This document shows positions 40,890 through 50,000 of a stretch of 64,000 nt of DNA, in pieces; position 1 is the first letter of the stretch, and every line of letters begins with the position of its first letter. The notes under the pieces are model-generated. The model was not told the origin of the DNA. It did no database searches and saw only the letters and a program-made list of their open reading frames with translations. The DNA is taken from NCBI GenBank assembly GCA_017384225.1, contig JAFNUD010000073.1:1-64000 (forward strand). Direction: 5' to 3'. Origin of the DNA: Paludibacteraceae bacterium (lineage in GTDB: Bacteria; Bacteroidota; Bacteroidia; Bacteroidales; Paludibacteraceae). Both the position numbers and the translations under genes were made by a program.

Positions 40890-43607
40890 ATGAAACGTCT
40901 TTTCTCTTTCTTCTTTTCTACTATATTGATGGGTACAGTATGGGCTCAATGTTTTAATATGACGGATTTGAATGATCCTTCTATAACGTGTACCTATGGT
41001 TATTACAGTAATCCGTATGCAACGCAAGGAATAGCATATAATCGCCATACAATTAATACTAATCCTCTGGAGGTGGATTATCAAGTTCCTCAACTATATG
41101 TTATACCAGATGGAGAGTCATCCTCCATTAGATTGGGTAACGACAATACAAATGCGGAAGCAGAAAGTATCACTTTCGAGTATGTGGTAGATGCGGAAAA
41201 TCCCATTCTCTTGTTGAAATATGCTGCAGTAATGGAAGACCCAAGTCATGCTTCGTATGAACAGCCACGTCTGCGTTTAGAGGTGTTGGATGGAGTTGGT
41301 AATGTAGTAGACCCTAATTGCTCGTCATTTGATTTTGTTGCCAATAGTGCATTGGGCTGGAATTCTATGTATGGTGGAAGTCTGTTGTGGAAAGACTGGA
41401 CTACTATTGGTGTGGATATGACATCGTACATTGGTTCGAAATTGAAAATTCGATTGACAACTTACGATTGTGATCAAGGTGGACACTTTGGATATGCTTA
41501 TATCCACTTGAGTTGTGCAAAAAAGAAAATTGTCTCTACTGCTTGTGGAAACATATCGGTAGCAAAATTTTCAGCACCATCAGGTTTTGAATATCAATGG
41601 TATACATATGTAGGTGGGGTAAAGACTATGGCAGCAACTACCCAAGATATAGAGGTGCCAATGGATGGACAAATGTACTATTGTGATATTTCACAAGTAG
41701 GAAAGCCAAGTTGCTATTTTACACTGTCTGTAGAAGCTGCTCCTCGTTATCCTATCGCAGAGTTTCAAGTTAGAAAGTCAAGTTCTTGTGTAGATACGAT
41801 ATATTTGACCAATACGAGTGGTGTGTCTTTTGATGGAGTGGTGAAAAATGTACCATTAGAACCATGTGATTCTGCCGTGTGGGATTTAGGTGATGGGCGA
41901 AAAATCACAACGTATGATATATCACAAATACCAATTACTTATGTTGATTCGGGAACATATACCGTTACTTTGACTGCTTATTTGACAGATGGAGGATGTC
42001 AGGACGTCTATTCTCAAGCAGTGACTATGGCAGGTACTAAACATACTCACAATAAGGATATACATGCTGCAATATGTGCGGGTGATGTATATACGTTAGG
42101 AAATAAAACTTACTCGAATACAGGTGTTTACACCCAACTGTCAAAAACATTGCATGGTTGTGATAGTACGACAACGTTATATCTAACGAAGCATCCTATA
42201 TATTACAGCGAATATACGGAGCACATTTGTAAGGGAGATGTATATGAGTTTGCAGGATATAAACTAACAGAAACAGGCGTATATATTGATAGCGCATTGT
42301 CTATCAATGGCTGCGATTCAATAACAAAACTGCATTTAGAGGTACACGACCATTTTTATGAAGAACTATTTATACCTCTTTGTCCAGGTGAAGCGTACAA
42401 TTTTGCAGGCAGACCTATAGAAAGACCTGGCGTATATGTGGATAGTTCCTTGACTATCTATGGTTGTGACTCTGTAACCAAAATTACGATTAGCACAAAT
42501 GACTCCTATTTGATAGATGAATATATCGAAACATGTCATGAAGATACATTTTTCTATAGAGGGCAAGTGATAACTAAACCAGGTATTTATTATGATTCTT
42601 TATTGACTCAACATGGTTGTGACTCTGTTTATCGTCTGATATACAACAAAACTCCGTCATATTTATTCCATTCTGAGGATACAATGTGTGTAGGTGCAAC
42701 CTATTCGTATAGAGGTAAATCCTATACGAGTCCTGGCGTGTATTATGATTCACTGACCACTGTTTCAGGTTGTGATTCTATTTATCGTTTGGTGTTGCAT
42801 ACTCATCCTACGTATTTGATATATGCTCTTCAGACGGAAGATATATGTGCCGATGCTGATACCTATGAGATGATTGTTCAATATGATGGCACTCGTCCAA
42901 GTCATTATAATTTACGTTATTCTACTAAAGCTAAAGAACAAGGTTTTAGAGATATTGTACAAGCTCCTTTCTTGAATGACACATTGCATTTACCAATACC
43001 TCATGCAACACCATATATTCGTCCTGACTATTATGATGTGACATTAGAATTGATAAATACAACTTGTCCTGCAGTTTCTACCGAATATGAAACCCAATTA
43101 CTAGTTCGTTATCCATCGTGGATTATTGAGCAAAATTGGCAAGATGTGGTGGCTCTAAAAAATGCGCAGTATAATGGTGGCTATTATTTCCAAAGTTATG
43201 ATTGGCATGTTAATAATGTATCGACAGCTCAATCTAAGTCATATTTGTATTTGCCTTCGTTGCAAGTAGGAGATGAGGTAGTACTATATGCTACACGCAG
43301 TGGAGAGGACTATGCTATTCCTACATGCCCGATAGTAATTGAGGAACAAAGCATATATGAACAAGCACATCCTGTACCTGTTTATCCTACACGACTTTCT
43401 CGATCAAATAGAAATATTACGATAGCCGCACAGAATGATGAAGCGCACTACTATATCTATGATTCGTTAGGAAGAAGCATAGCCGCAGGTATGTGTTCTG
43501 CATCAGGAAAGACTGTTCTGGAATTACCAAATGTGGCGGGATATTATTTTGTAATGCTTGTAGATGCACAAGCAAACAAGCAAGTAGTACATGTCTTGGT
43601 GGAATAA
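40890..43607 (+). CDS. Secreted 905-residue protein with PKD-like domain, five cysteine repeats and a T9SS-like tail
   Basis: It has a signal peptide (MKRLFSFFFSTILMGTVWA) and an N-terminal jelly-roll-like region (about 30-220). A PKD-like domain lies at about 290-375 (SAVWDLGDGRKITTYD ... VDSGTYTVTLTAY). From about 390 to 647, five repeats of about 51 residues each contain a C-x-G-D/E-x-Y/F motif, a G-V/I-Y-x-D-S segment and GCDS. The C-terminus (YYIYDSLGRSIAAG ... GYYFVMLVDAQ) resembles a T9SS type-A sorting domain. It is probably a surface protein or adhesin, with two cysteines per repeat able to form disulfides. Confidence 0.78.
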   Translation: MKRLFSFFFSTILMGTVWAQCFNMTDLNDPSITCTYGYYSNPYATQGIAYNRHTINTNPLEVDYQVPQLYVIPDGESSSIRLGNDNTNAEAESITFEYVVDAENPILLLKYAAVMEDPSHASYEQPRLRLEVLDGVGNVVDPNCSSFDFVANSALGWNSMYGGSLLWKDWTTIGVDMTSYIGSKLKIRLTTYDCDQGGHFGYAYIHLSCAKKKIVSTACGNISVAKFSAPSGFEYQWYTYVGGVKTMAATTQDIEVPMDGQMYYCDISQVGKPSCYFTLSVEAAPRYPIAEFQVRKSSSCVDTIYLTNTSGVSFDGVVKNVPLEPCDSAVWDLGDGRKITTYDISQIPITYVDSGTYTVTLTAYLTDGGCQDVYSQAVTMAGTKHTHNKDIHAAICAGDVYTLGNKTYSNTGVYTQLSKTLHGCDSTTTLYLTKHPIYYSEYTEHICKGDVYEFAGYKLTETGVYIDSALSINGCDSITKLHLEVHDHFYEELFIPLCPGEAYNFAGRPIERPGVYVDSSLTIYGCDSVTKITISTNDSYLIDEYIETCHEDTFFYRGQVITKPGIYYDSLLTQHGCDSVYRLIYNKTPSYLFHSEDTMCVGATYSYRGKSYTSPGVYYDSLTTVSGCDSIYRLVLHTHPTYLIYALQTEDICADADTYEMIVQYDGTRPSHYNLRYSTKAKEQGFRDIVQAPFLNDTLHLPIPHATPYIRPDYYDVTLELINTTCPAVSTEYETQLLVRYPSWIIEQNWQDVVALKNAQYNGGYYFQSYDWHVNNVSTAQSKSYLYLPSLQVGDEVVLYATRSGEDYAIPTCPIVIEEQSIYEQAHPVPVYPTRLSRSNRNITIAAQNDEAHYYIYDSLGRSIAAGMCSASGKTVLELPNVAGYYFVMLVDAQANKQVVHVLVE

Positions 43608-43674
43608 GCTGAGACATGACAGAGGTACTACTTGCCTTTGTGAAAATCTAAAGACGGGTAGCGAGAAAAAGATT

Positions 43675-44271
43675 TTATAAGTTTTTCGCCAAAGTGTCTA
43701 AATCTGGATAGGTGATCCAACCATACGTCTCACCCATATGGCGATTAGCGTCTAAGTCGTCAACGAAATAATAGGGGAATTCATACTGATTATCAACCAA
43801 ATATTGGTGAACGATATCGTAGATTCCTCTATTAGGTTTGTTGCAATGTACTATGTGGGAAGAAAACATATAGTCAAACATAGAGAAATCATATTTCTCG
43901 TGAATGTCCTGCCAGTGTAATGCGTTGTTGTTGCTCAACATGATTAATCGGTGTCCTGCATCTTTCCATGATTGAATCAAAGAAAGACGTTCAGCAGGAA
44001 TACCTGCGTGCATTGCATTCCATGCATCTATCACGTCTTGTGGTGTTGTACCCTCTTTTGCACACGATAAGATAGTCTGTACAAATTCGTCTGTTGTGAC
44101 TTCACCACATTCGAACTTATCCATCAAACGATTAGGAATTCCCTCTGCATTAGCTTTCATCCCTAATACTTCTGCCATTATATCTTCGCCTAACATTGAA
44201 CGAAAACGTGCGATACATTCAGACATGTTGTGCTGCATAAGCACTCCTCCTAAGTCAAGGATAATGGTCAT
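43675..44271 (-). CDS. HAD-superfamily hydrolase (YihX-like)
   Basis: A 198-residue soluble phosphatase of HAD subfamily IA. Motif I is IILDLGGVL, with the nucleophile Asp but Gly-Gly in place of the usual second Asp, as in the YihX (glucose-1-phosphatase) branch. Motif II is IMLSNNNA (Ser-Asn), the Lys is in HCNKPNRGIY, and motif IV is YYFVDDLDANR. A four-helix cap lies between motifs I and II. The substrate is unknown. It is the last gene of the long leftward run that begins at nusB. The 19-base gap to the yggS gene is filled with TAGTTAGTAG repeat words. Confidence 0.85.
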   Translation of the reverse strand: MTIILDLGGVLMQHNMSECIARFRSMLGEDIMAEVLGMKANAEGIPNRLMDKFECGEVTTDEFVQTILSCAKEGTTPQDVIDAWNAMHAGIPAERLSLIQSWKDAGHRLIMLSNNNALHWQDIHEKYDFSMFDYMFSSHIVHCNKPNRGIYDIVHQYLVDNQYEFPYYFVDDLDANRHMGETYGWITYPDLDTLAKNL

Positions 44272-44290
44272 GGTAGTTAGTAGTTTGTAG

Positions 44291-44968
44291 TTAGTAGTCT
44301 CGGTTACCGAAAATCGATGAACCTATGCGTACCATCGTACTTCCCTCTTCTATGGCAATGAGATAATCGTCAGACATGCCCATGGAGATATTTAGTTCGG
44401 CATGCTCCAGAAACCCAGAATGATTCGAAAGTTGTTTTGCCATAGCGCATATCTCACGGAAGCAACGGCGAATCTCTTGTTCGTCATCGGTGTTAGTCGC
44501 CATACCCATAATACCGCATATTTCTACCCAAGGGAAAGTATTTTGGAAATTGGCAATTTGAATTATGAATTGATTCAGTTCCTCTGGCGTGAAGCCCGAT
44601 TTGGTTTCTTCTTTAGCTATATGTACCTCTAACAACACTTTTACTCTGCGTTGTATCTTCTCGGCTTCCCGGTTGATAATCTCCAGCAATCGTATGCTAT
44701 CAACGGAGTGAATAAGATGGATAAATGGTAGGATTTGTTTGACTTTGTTGGTTTGTAGATGACCTATAAAATGCCAACGAATATCCTTGGGTAATGCCTC
44801 GTACTTTAGCAATAATTCCTGTACACGACTTTCTCCAAAATCACGTTCACCACAGTCATATGCCTCCTGTAAGGCATTGACAGGGTGAAACTTACTGACA
44901 CAAATCATCGTTACTCCTTGAGGAAGGAGGCAACGAGTCTTTCTAATATTCTGTTTGATATTATTCAC
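44291..44968 (-). CDS. YggS-family PLP-binding protein (PLP homeostasis)
   Basis: A 225-residue PLP-binding TIM-barrel protein (PLPBP/PROSC/YggS). The PLP lysine is in MICVSKFHPV (about residue 25), followed by FGESRVQELLLKY, WHFIGHLQTNKVK, the GIMGMAT loop and the phosphate-binding SMGMSDDY. The family keeps free pyridoxal phosphate at safe levels and has no proven catalytic reaction. Length and motifs are normal. It lies 6 bases after the DUF4494 gene. Confidence 0.93.
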   Translation of the reverse strand: MNNIKQNIRKTRCLLPQGVTMICVSKFHPVNALQEAYDCGERDFGESRVQELLLKYEALPKDIRWHFIGHLQTNKVKQILPFIHLIHSVDSIRLLEIINREAEKIQRRVKVLLEVHIAKEETKSGFTPEELNQFIIQIANFQNTFPWVEICGIMGMATNTDDEQEIRRCFREICAMAKQLSNHSGFLEHAELNISMGMSDDYLIAIEEGSTMVRIGSSIFGNRDY

Positions 44969-44974
44969 TATATG

Positions 44975-45388
44975 TTATATAGCTCGAAATACTTCAAGAA
45001 TAGGTGAACGAGTGATACTGATAACTTCGCAATCAAGGTTATTCAATGCTTGATGTAAGGTCTTATTGGCTTCAGTCAGATTGCCTGCTTGTACGTAGAT
45101 GCTTACTGCTTTGCGTGTTTCCTTGCCATTGTCTTCTACCGTAATCATCTCTACACGAGCTTTGTACCATCTATCACCCTCTGGGTTAGGAAGCAAATCA
45201 TAGAACTGTACCTGCTTGCAACTTTTTACCTCCCATTCTCCAGACATAAATGGTTTGATCTCTTCTATCAAACGACTTTCAACATCAGTACATGTGAGAC
45301 CTTCTACCATATAGGCCTCTTTTACAGCAGCTGGGTTATCTTCGCCAGTTTGACGAGTATAACTAATTTTAATTTCGTAAAAAATCAT
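44975..45388 (-). CDS. DUF4494 protein
   Basis: A 137-residue soluble protein matching DUF4494, a Bacteroidota family of unknown function (from memory: WYEIKI/YTRQTGEDNPAAVKE-type start, EGLTCTDVESRLIEE, YKARVEMITVED and AVSIYVQAGNLTEA). It forms a compact alpha-beta pattern with no signal peptide. It sits between the alkaline-phosphatase-like gene and yggS in the same transcript. Confidence 0.85.
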   Translation of the reverse strand: MIFYEIKISYTRQTGEDNPAAVKEAYMVEGLTCTDVESRLIEEIKPFMSGEWEVKSCKQVQFYDLLPNPEGDRWYKARVEMITVEDNGKETRKAVSIYVQAGNLTEANKTLHQALNNLDCEVISITRSPILEVFRAI

Positions 45389-45415
45389 ATGAATTTAATA
45401 TTGACAAGTTGTAAT

Positions 45416-46897
45416 TTATTTATGGTTGATTATTAGCGATTTGACATCTGTAGCATTGATTTGTGCGCTTGGGAAAGTACGCATGTTAGGCGACCAAAGC
45501 ATGAGAGGAGCAGTGGGGTTCTGCTCTATTACATGGTCATATCTTGTTTGCTCATTGGTGTCCATAATCCAGTGGTCTTGCAACAAAAAGAACACATCGC
45601 CAGCTTGTTTACGATGAATAGATGTAGCATACTCCGATCGAATAGCTTCGTGGATAGGGTATGCCACTTGCACGCCCTCGAAATCCATAAGGAAATTAGC
45701 CACTTGTCGCTGAATGGTTTCCAATGAAAGTCGTTTTTGCTCAATAAGTGTACGATTGAGATATATAAACGATCCATATCCGCCATCAACCCAGCGTTCA
45801 TGACCGTAAATAGCCATAAGATAGGTGCTTGTGAGTGCAGCTGCTCGGTCGATATTGAAATGTTGGATGGTGATACCAGCTGTCTCATACATCTGTACAG
45901 AGTGTCCTTTGATCGGACGCCCGACGAGCATTATCTGGTAGTTGGTTTTACCAATACGATGATCAAGTTGCTCCATTAAATACCCCAAGTCTTGATTGAT
46001 ATTTAGGTACATATCTTCTTGTTCGGCTGATTGTATTGCATCTGATTCTGCTTTTGGAGATAGGGTGGTGAGTTGCAATAGTAGCAAATCGGGAGTCATA
46101 TCTTCTCCCATTTTTTCTGTTTTTTGCATGTTGAGTGCTAACTCCACAACAAGAGTATTGGCAGCAGGTGTTTGCAAGATACACTTGTTGGGCAGATAAT
46201 TGAATAGTCTTCGGCGTTCATCTTTTGTGGGTGATGTGTACATGGATATATCCAATCGAGGAGTCCAACTGCGATTGGCAATATCGTTGATTCGTTCACT
46301 GATATTCATGGCATCTGCTGCGGTAGGGAGACCTTCTGAATAGGAAGAAGTAGTTACCCATTTAAGCGAATGATGATCCAACCAGCAACATGCATTAGCC
46401 GCATGTCCTGCCATGAGTATAGTAGCTTGTGGTTGCAGACCAATAGCGTAGATTTTGGCATCAGTTCCTTGTTGGATACGCCATTCATCGGTGATCGTTG
46501 TAGTGCTAATAGCTTGTGGTGAAAGTTGTAATGTAGTGCCAATGCCAGCAGCATTAGGATCGTTTAGGATAGGATTGATGGTACGATAATTACGTGAGAA
46601 ACTATTATCACCCATGATTCCATGATGCGATGGGGTGGTACCTGTCATTAGTGTTGCTACTGTTTCTTGTCCACCATTGACTAAATGAGGAAAAGCAATC
46701 GTTGTCTGAAATGCTTCTTCGCTGAGTGTTCGTAATCCGCCTGCTGACCAGTAGGGGCGGAGCTTTGTCAAATTCTCTTGTGTCATGCCATCCACTACAA
46801 CCACTATAGTTAGACGTGGTTGAACTGCAGATAGTGATGTGGGAATCAATACCAGTGTCAAGGCTATCAGCGTAGCCAATAAACGAGTCGTGCGCAT
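45416..46897 (-). CDS. Exported alkaline-phosphatase-superfamily enzyme
   Basis: 493 residues from the ATG at 46897 (MRTTRLLATLIALTLVLIPT, signal peptide). The longer frame to 47029 would only add sequence antisense-like to no function and remove the signal peptide. Metal-binding Asp is in IVVVVDGMTQE, the nucleophile Thr in GGQETVATLMTGTTPSHHG (the PafA/NPP arrangement), and GHSVQMYE may supply a His ligand. It is a probable periplasmic phosphomonoesterase or phosphodiesterase. Its 5' end overlaps the Lnb-like gene by 31 bases, so the two are translationally linked. Confidence 0.8.
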   Translation of the reverse strand: MRTTRLLATLIALTLVLIPTSLSAVQPRLTIVVVVDGMTQENLTKLRPYWSAGGLRTLSEEAFQTTIAFPHLVNGGQETVATLMTGTTPSHHGIMGDNSFSRNYRTINPILNDPNAAGIGTTLQLSPQAISTTTITDEWRIQQGTDAKIYAIGLQPQATILMAGHAANACCWLDHHSLKWVTTSSYSEGLPTAADAMNISERINDIANRSWTPRLDISMYTSPTKDERRRLFNYLPNKCILQTPAANTLVVELALNMQKTEKMGEDMTPDLLLLQLTTLSPKAESDAIQSAEQEDMYLNINQDLGYLMEQLDHRIGKTNYQIMLVGRPIKGHSVQMYETAGITIQHFNIDRAAALTSTYLMAIYGHERWVDGGYGSFIYLNRTLIEQKRLSLETIQRQVANFLMDFEGVQVAYPIHEAIRSEYATSIHRKQAGDVFFLLQDHWIMDTNEQTRYDHVIEQNPTAPLMLWSPNMRTFPSAQINATDVKSLIINHK

Positions 46898-47874
46898 AAA
46901 TGAATAGTAGGTAAGATAAGTAGTCGCCAGCCAAAACCAACCAGCGGATGAATGGAAAAGAACGTGAGGAAAATGACGATTCCTAATAAGACAAGATATA
47001 TCAGACATAGGATAGCATCTATCCACCATGAAATTTTCTTGCGTTGTCTATCCCATATGCTGATTGTCAGCATAAGCAATGCAAATAGCACTATTCCCCA
47101 TCGGCAATCTGCGTACCAAGGTACGGGGGCTATTTGGAATGCTTGGATATCCTCTTGAATAACCAAGGGGGAACCATCGGAGAGTTGTGCTTCTGAAACA
47201 TAGAACATTAGTTCTTCTGGGAGGAATAGGCGTTGCTCATTAGTCATGAGTTGATTGGCGTTGTTTCCAAATATAAGATTGATACCAAAATCCACCCATG
47301 AGTATTTGCCTGTATAATGTGATATTGTAGAGCGAAATGGTTGATTGACATATCCTTGATAGTGGGATATAATGCTGTCTTGCAATGTGTTCTTAAGCAG
47401 ATGGTAAGGACGAGTAGCGCAGTTGTCAAAGACGAAATTGTATAGGTAGTAGCGATTCTTTGGCTGGTAGTTGATGAGTAAAGCATCGAGAATCGATTGC
47501 TTTTGCTCTTGGCTGAGATTCAACTCTTGTAAATAGGTTTTTCGTCCAATCTTGCTATAGAAATCTATAAAATACGAATAAGGTTCAATCCCCAATTGAT
47601 AGTAGGTGTCGCCCTTAATGAATTTGAAATAAAACCCATCTTCAATCAATGAGAAAATACCATAATTGAAGACAATATCTATGTTGTTCTCATTGTCTAA
47701 AACACGAATAGCGGAGTGCCCATACCTTGCCCAAACTTCTGTCCCAGGAGTACAGGTGATAAGGTAAATATGAGCGTCCTTGCTGAGTGTGATAACATGT
47801 CCGTTAGCGAAGGATTGGGCCCATGTCCCGATCAATCCTACAAGGAGTAATATGATAAAAAGTAATCTACGCAT
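46867..47874 (-). CDS. Lnb-like protein (DUF4105, lipoprotein N-acyltransferase type)
   Basis: 335 residues. A signal peptide or helix precedes a periplasmic domain with WARYGHSAIRV (conserved His) and YNFVFDNCATRPYHL (conserved Cys/Arg), the DUF4105 hallmarks. Four C-terminal hydrophobic helices follow (GIVLFALLMLTISIW; AILCLIYLVLLGIVIFLTFF). The Pfam family is now named for Lnb, a Bacteroides lipoprotein N-acyltransferase with a thiol active site; I rely on memory for that. Function by homology would be completing the third acyl chain of lipoproteins. It overlaps both neighbours (8 and 31 bases). Confidence 0.75.
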   Translation of the reverse strand: MRRLLFIILLLVGLIGTWAQSFANGHVITLSKDAHIYLITCTPGTEVWARYGHSAIRVLDNENNIDIVFNYGIFSLIEDGFYFKFIKGDTYYQLGIEPYSYFIDFYSKIGRKTYLQELNLSQEQKQSILDALLINYQPKNRYYLYNFVFDNCATRPYHLLKNTLQDSIISHYQGYVNQPFRSTISHYTGKYSWVDFGINLIFGNNANQLMTNEQRLFLPEELMFYVSEAQLSDGSPLVIQEDIQAFQIAPVPWYADCRWGIVLFALLMLTISIWDRQRKKISWWIDAILCLIYLVLLGIVIFLTFFSIHPLVGFGWRLLILPTIHLCARLVYWLR

Positions 47875-48502
47875 AAGATAAAATCATATTGGGTATGAAG
47901 GTGAATAGGAGACCTAATATATAGCCACTTACTACTTGTGCTGGTGTGTGTGCATTCAAATGTAAGCGCGCATACATGAGCAATAGGGATATAATCAATA
48001 CAGTGATAATCATTCCCAATGGTAGTACAGAATAATATAGAGCCAAGCTACAAATACCTCCTAACAATCCTCCCATAGCAGTGAGATGTGCAGAAATTTT
48101 CCACCAATGATTGATAATTGTTACTATAGTGAGTGCACACGTAGCTCCTATCGCCACTAGTAACCAAACCATAGGCATTTGCAGAGTCGATCCTACAAAG
48201 TAGCACCAAAATCCATAGCACACGATAGAGTATATATATGGTGTGGTACGTTCTTTAGCATTATCAATATGCAAAGATGAGACGCTGCCACGTTTCCATA
48301 GAATCAGCAATAGCGTAATGGGAATAAGGGCTGTGATAACAAATGTACCACTGATGGCAACTCCAATATACACATTAGGCAGGTTGGGCGTGCGAGTATG
48401 CATAGCTGCCATATATAATCCCATGCCATATGTGGGCATGAATAATGGGTAGAGCAAAATACTCAGCGCCTGAGATAAGATGTTGAATATCCGTTGCATC
48501 AC
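47867..48502 (-). CDS. PAP2-like integral membrane protein
   Basis: 211 residues with six hydrophobic helices. The C-terminal segment HWWKISAHLTAMGGLLGG ... MYARLHLNAHTPAQVVSGY resembles PAP2 motifs II and III (SxH; R-x-x-x-x-x-H-x-x-x-x-V-x-G). Motif I is weak, so activity is uncertain. It could act on undecaprenyl or phospholipid phosphates. It overlaps the Lnb-like gene by 8 bases and follows rpoN by 12 bases. Confidence 0.65.
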   Translation of the reverse strand: MMQRIFNILSQALSILLYPLFMPTYGMGLYMAAMHTRTPNLPNVYIGVAISGTFVITALIPITLLLILWKRGSVSSLHIDNAKERTTPYIYSIVCYGFWCYFVGSTLQMPMVWLLVAIGATCALTIVTIINHWWKISAHLTAMGGLLGGICSLALYYSVLPLGMIITVLIISLLLMYARLHLNAHTPAQVVSGYILGLLFTFIPNMILSYA

Positions 48503-48514
48503 TCAAGAGTTATC

Positions 48515-49978
48515 TTATATTTGATGACGTAGTCGAGCAACAGGAATACCCAATTGTTCGCGGTATTTAGCTACAGTGCGACGTGCAATAGCATAACCAT
48601 TTTGATGGAGGATCTCTACTAAATCATCATCTGTGATGGGGTGCGACTTATTCTCATTATCAATCAATTCGCGTACCTTCTGCTTGATTTCACGAGTAGA
48701 TATTTCTTCACCATCTTTTTTAAGAATAGCTTCTGAGAAAAAGTATTTAAGTGGAAAAAGACCGAATTGCGTATCCACGTACTTATTGCTACAAACGCGT
48801 GATATAGTAGATACATCGTATCCTGTTCTGTCAGCTATGTCTTTGAGCACCATAGGTTTTAAATAGATGCTATCGCCTTGTAAAAAGAACTCACGTTGAT
48901 ATGCTACTATAGCACTCATTGTCTGCAGCATGGTTTCGTTTCGTTGGCGCAGCGCATCAATAAACCATTTGGCAGAATCAATCTTGTTTTTTACGAATCG
49001 TAGTGCTTCTTTGTTGGATGCATGTGTATGATTTTCTTGTGAGTATAAATCCAACATCTGACTATATTCTGGCGATACATGTAGCGGAGGTATATCACCT
49101 TGATTGAGTGATACGATCAGTTCGTCATCCTCTTCTTCTACAATAAAATCAGGTACAACTACCGACTGATTCCTATCATATACTGTTCCTAACCAACTAT
49201 TACCTGGTCGTGGGTTAAGGCGAGTAATCTCGCTTATCGCAGCTTTGAGCTCTTCCTCGCTGATACTTAGTCGTTGAGTGATCTTGCTGTATTGTTTGCG
49301 CGAGAAAGCATCAAAAAATCGGGAGATGATGATGGTTGCGAGTTGGATAGTATTAGTTGGTTCGTGTTGCCTCAATTGGATGAGTAGGCAGTCTTGCAAA
49401 TCATATGCGGCTACGCCAGGAGGATCAAACTGCTGGATTTGAGCTATAATCTCCTTCATCTTTTCGTCGGTCACAGTAATACCTTCTCTAAAGCTGAGGT
49501 CATCTACCAATTCCTCTGCTGTACGGCGCAAATAGCCGCTATCATCAATATTGCCTACTACAAACTTGGCGATGTGTCGATCGGGTTTATCCATCTTGGT
49601 AAGATAGATTTGCGACTTGAGGTATTCACCAAAGCTCATTCCTACTGAAAATGGAATATCTTCTTTCGCTTTTTCGTGTGATTGGTTGCTGTAGTTGCCG
49701 CGTTCGATTACATCGTCATCTTGCACGTAGTCATCATAGTTGAAATCTTCGTTTTGTAGAGGATTGGTATATTCGTCATTGATGTCTTGGTCTTGAAAAT
49801 CAATGTCTTGTGTCTTATCAGCCCCCTCTTCTAAAGCGGGATTCTCTTGCAACTCTTCGTTGATACGTGCTTGCAACTCACACGCAGGCAACTCCAACAT
49901 TCGCATCACCTGAATTTGTGCAGGTGATAGCTTGGTTTGAAGTTTTTGCTGTTGTGTTAGTGTGAGTGAGGTAGCCAT
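48515..49978 (-). CDS. rpoN: RNA polymerase sigma-54 factor
   Basis: A 487-residue alternative sigma factor that needs an AAA+ enhancer-binding activator. The Gln/Leu-rich N-terminal region I is clear (LTLTQQQKLQTKLSPAQIQV), an acidic region II follows (about 50-110), and then the core-binding domain. The C-terminal RpoN box ARRTVAKYREQLGIP contacts the -24 element. All domains are present at normal length. No sigma-54 activator is visible in this window. Confidence 0.96.
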   Translation of the reverse strand: MATSLTLTQQQKLQTKLSPAQIQVMRMLELPACELQARINEELQENPALEEGADKTQDIDFQDQDINDEYTNPLQNEDFNYDDYVQDDDVIERGNYSNQSHEKAKEDIPFSVGMSFGEYLKSQIYLTKMDKPDRHIAKFVVGNIDDSGYLRRTAEELVDDLSFREGITVTDEKMKEIIAQIQQFDPPGVAAYDLQDCLLIQLRQHEPTNTIQLATIIISRFFDAFSRKQYSKITQRLSISEEELKAAISEITRLNPRPGNSWLGTVYDRNQSVVVPDFIVEEEDDELIVSLNQGDIPPLHVSPEYSQMLDLYSQENHTHASNKEALRFVKNKIDSAKWFIDALRQRNETMLQTMSAIVAYQREFFLQGDSIYLKPMVLKDIADRTGYDVSTISRVCSNKYVDTQFGLFPLKYFFSEAILKKDGEEISTREIKQKVRELIDNENKSHPITDDDLVEILHQNGYAIARRTVAKYREQLGIPVARLRHQI

Positions 49979-50000
49979 GATGCTTTACGATACTAGTGAG

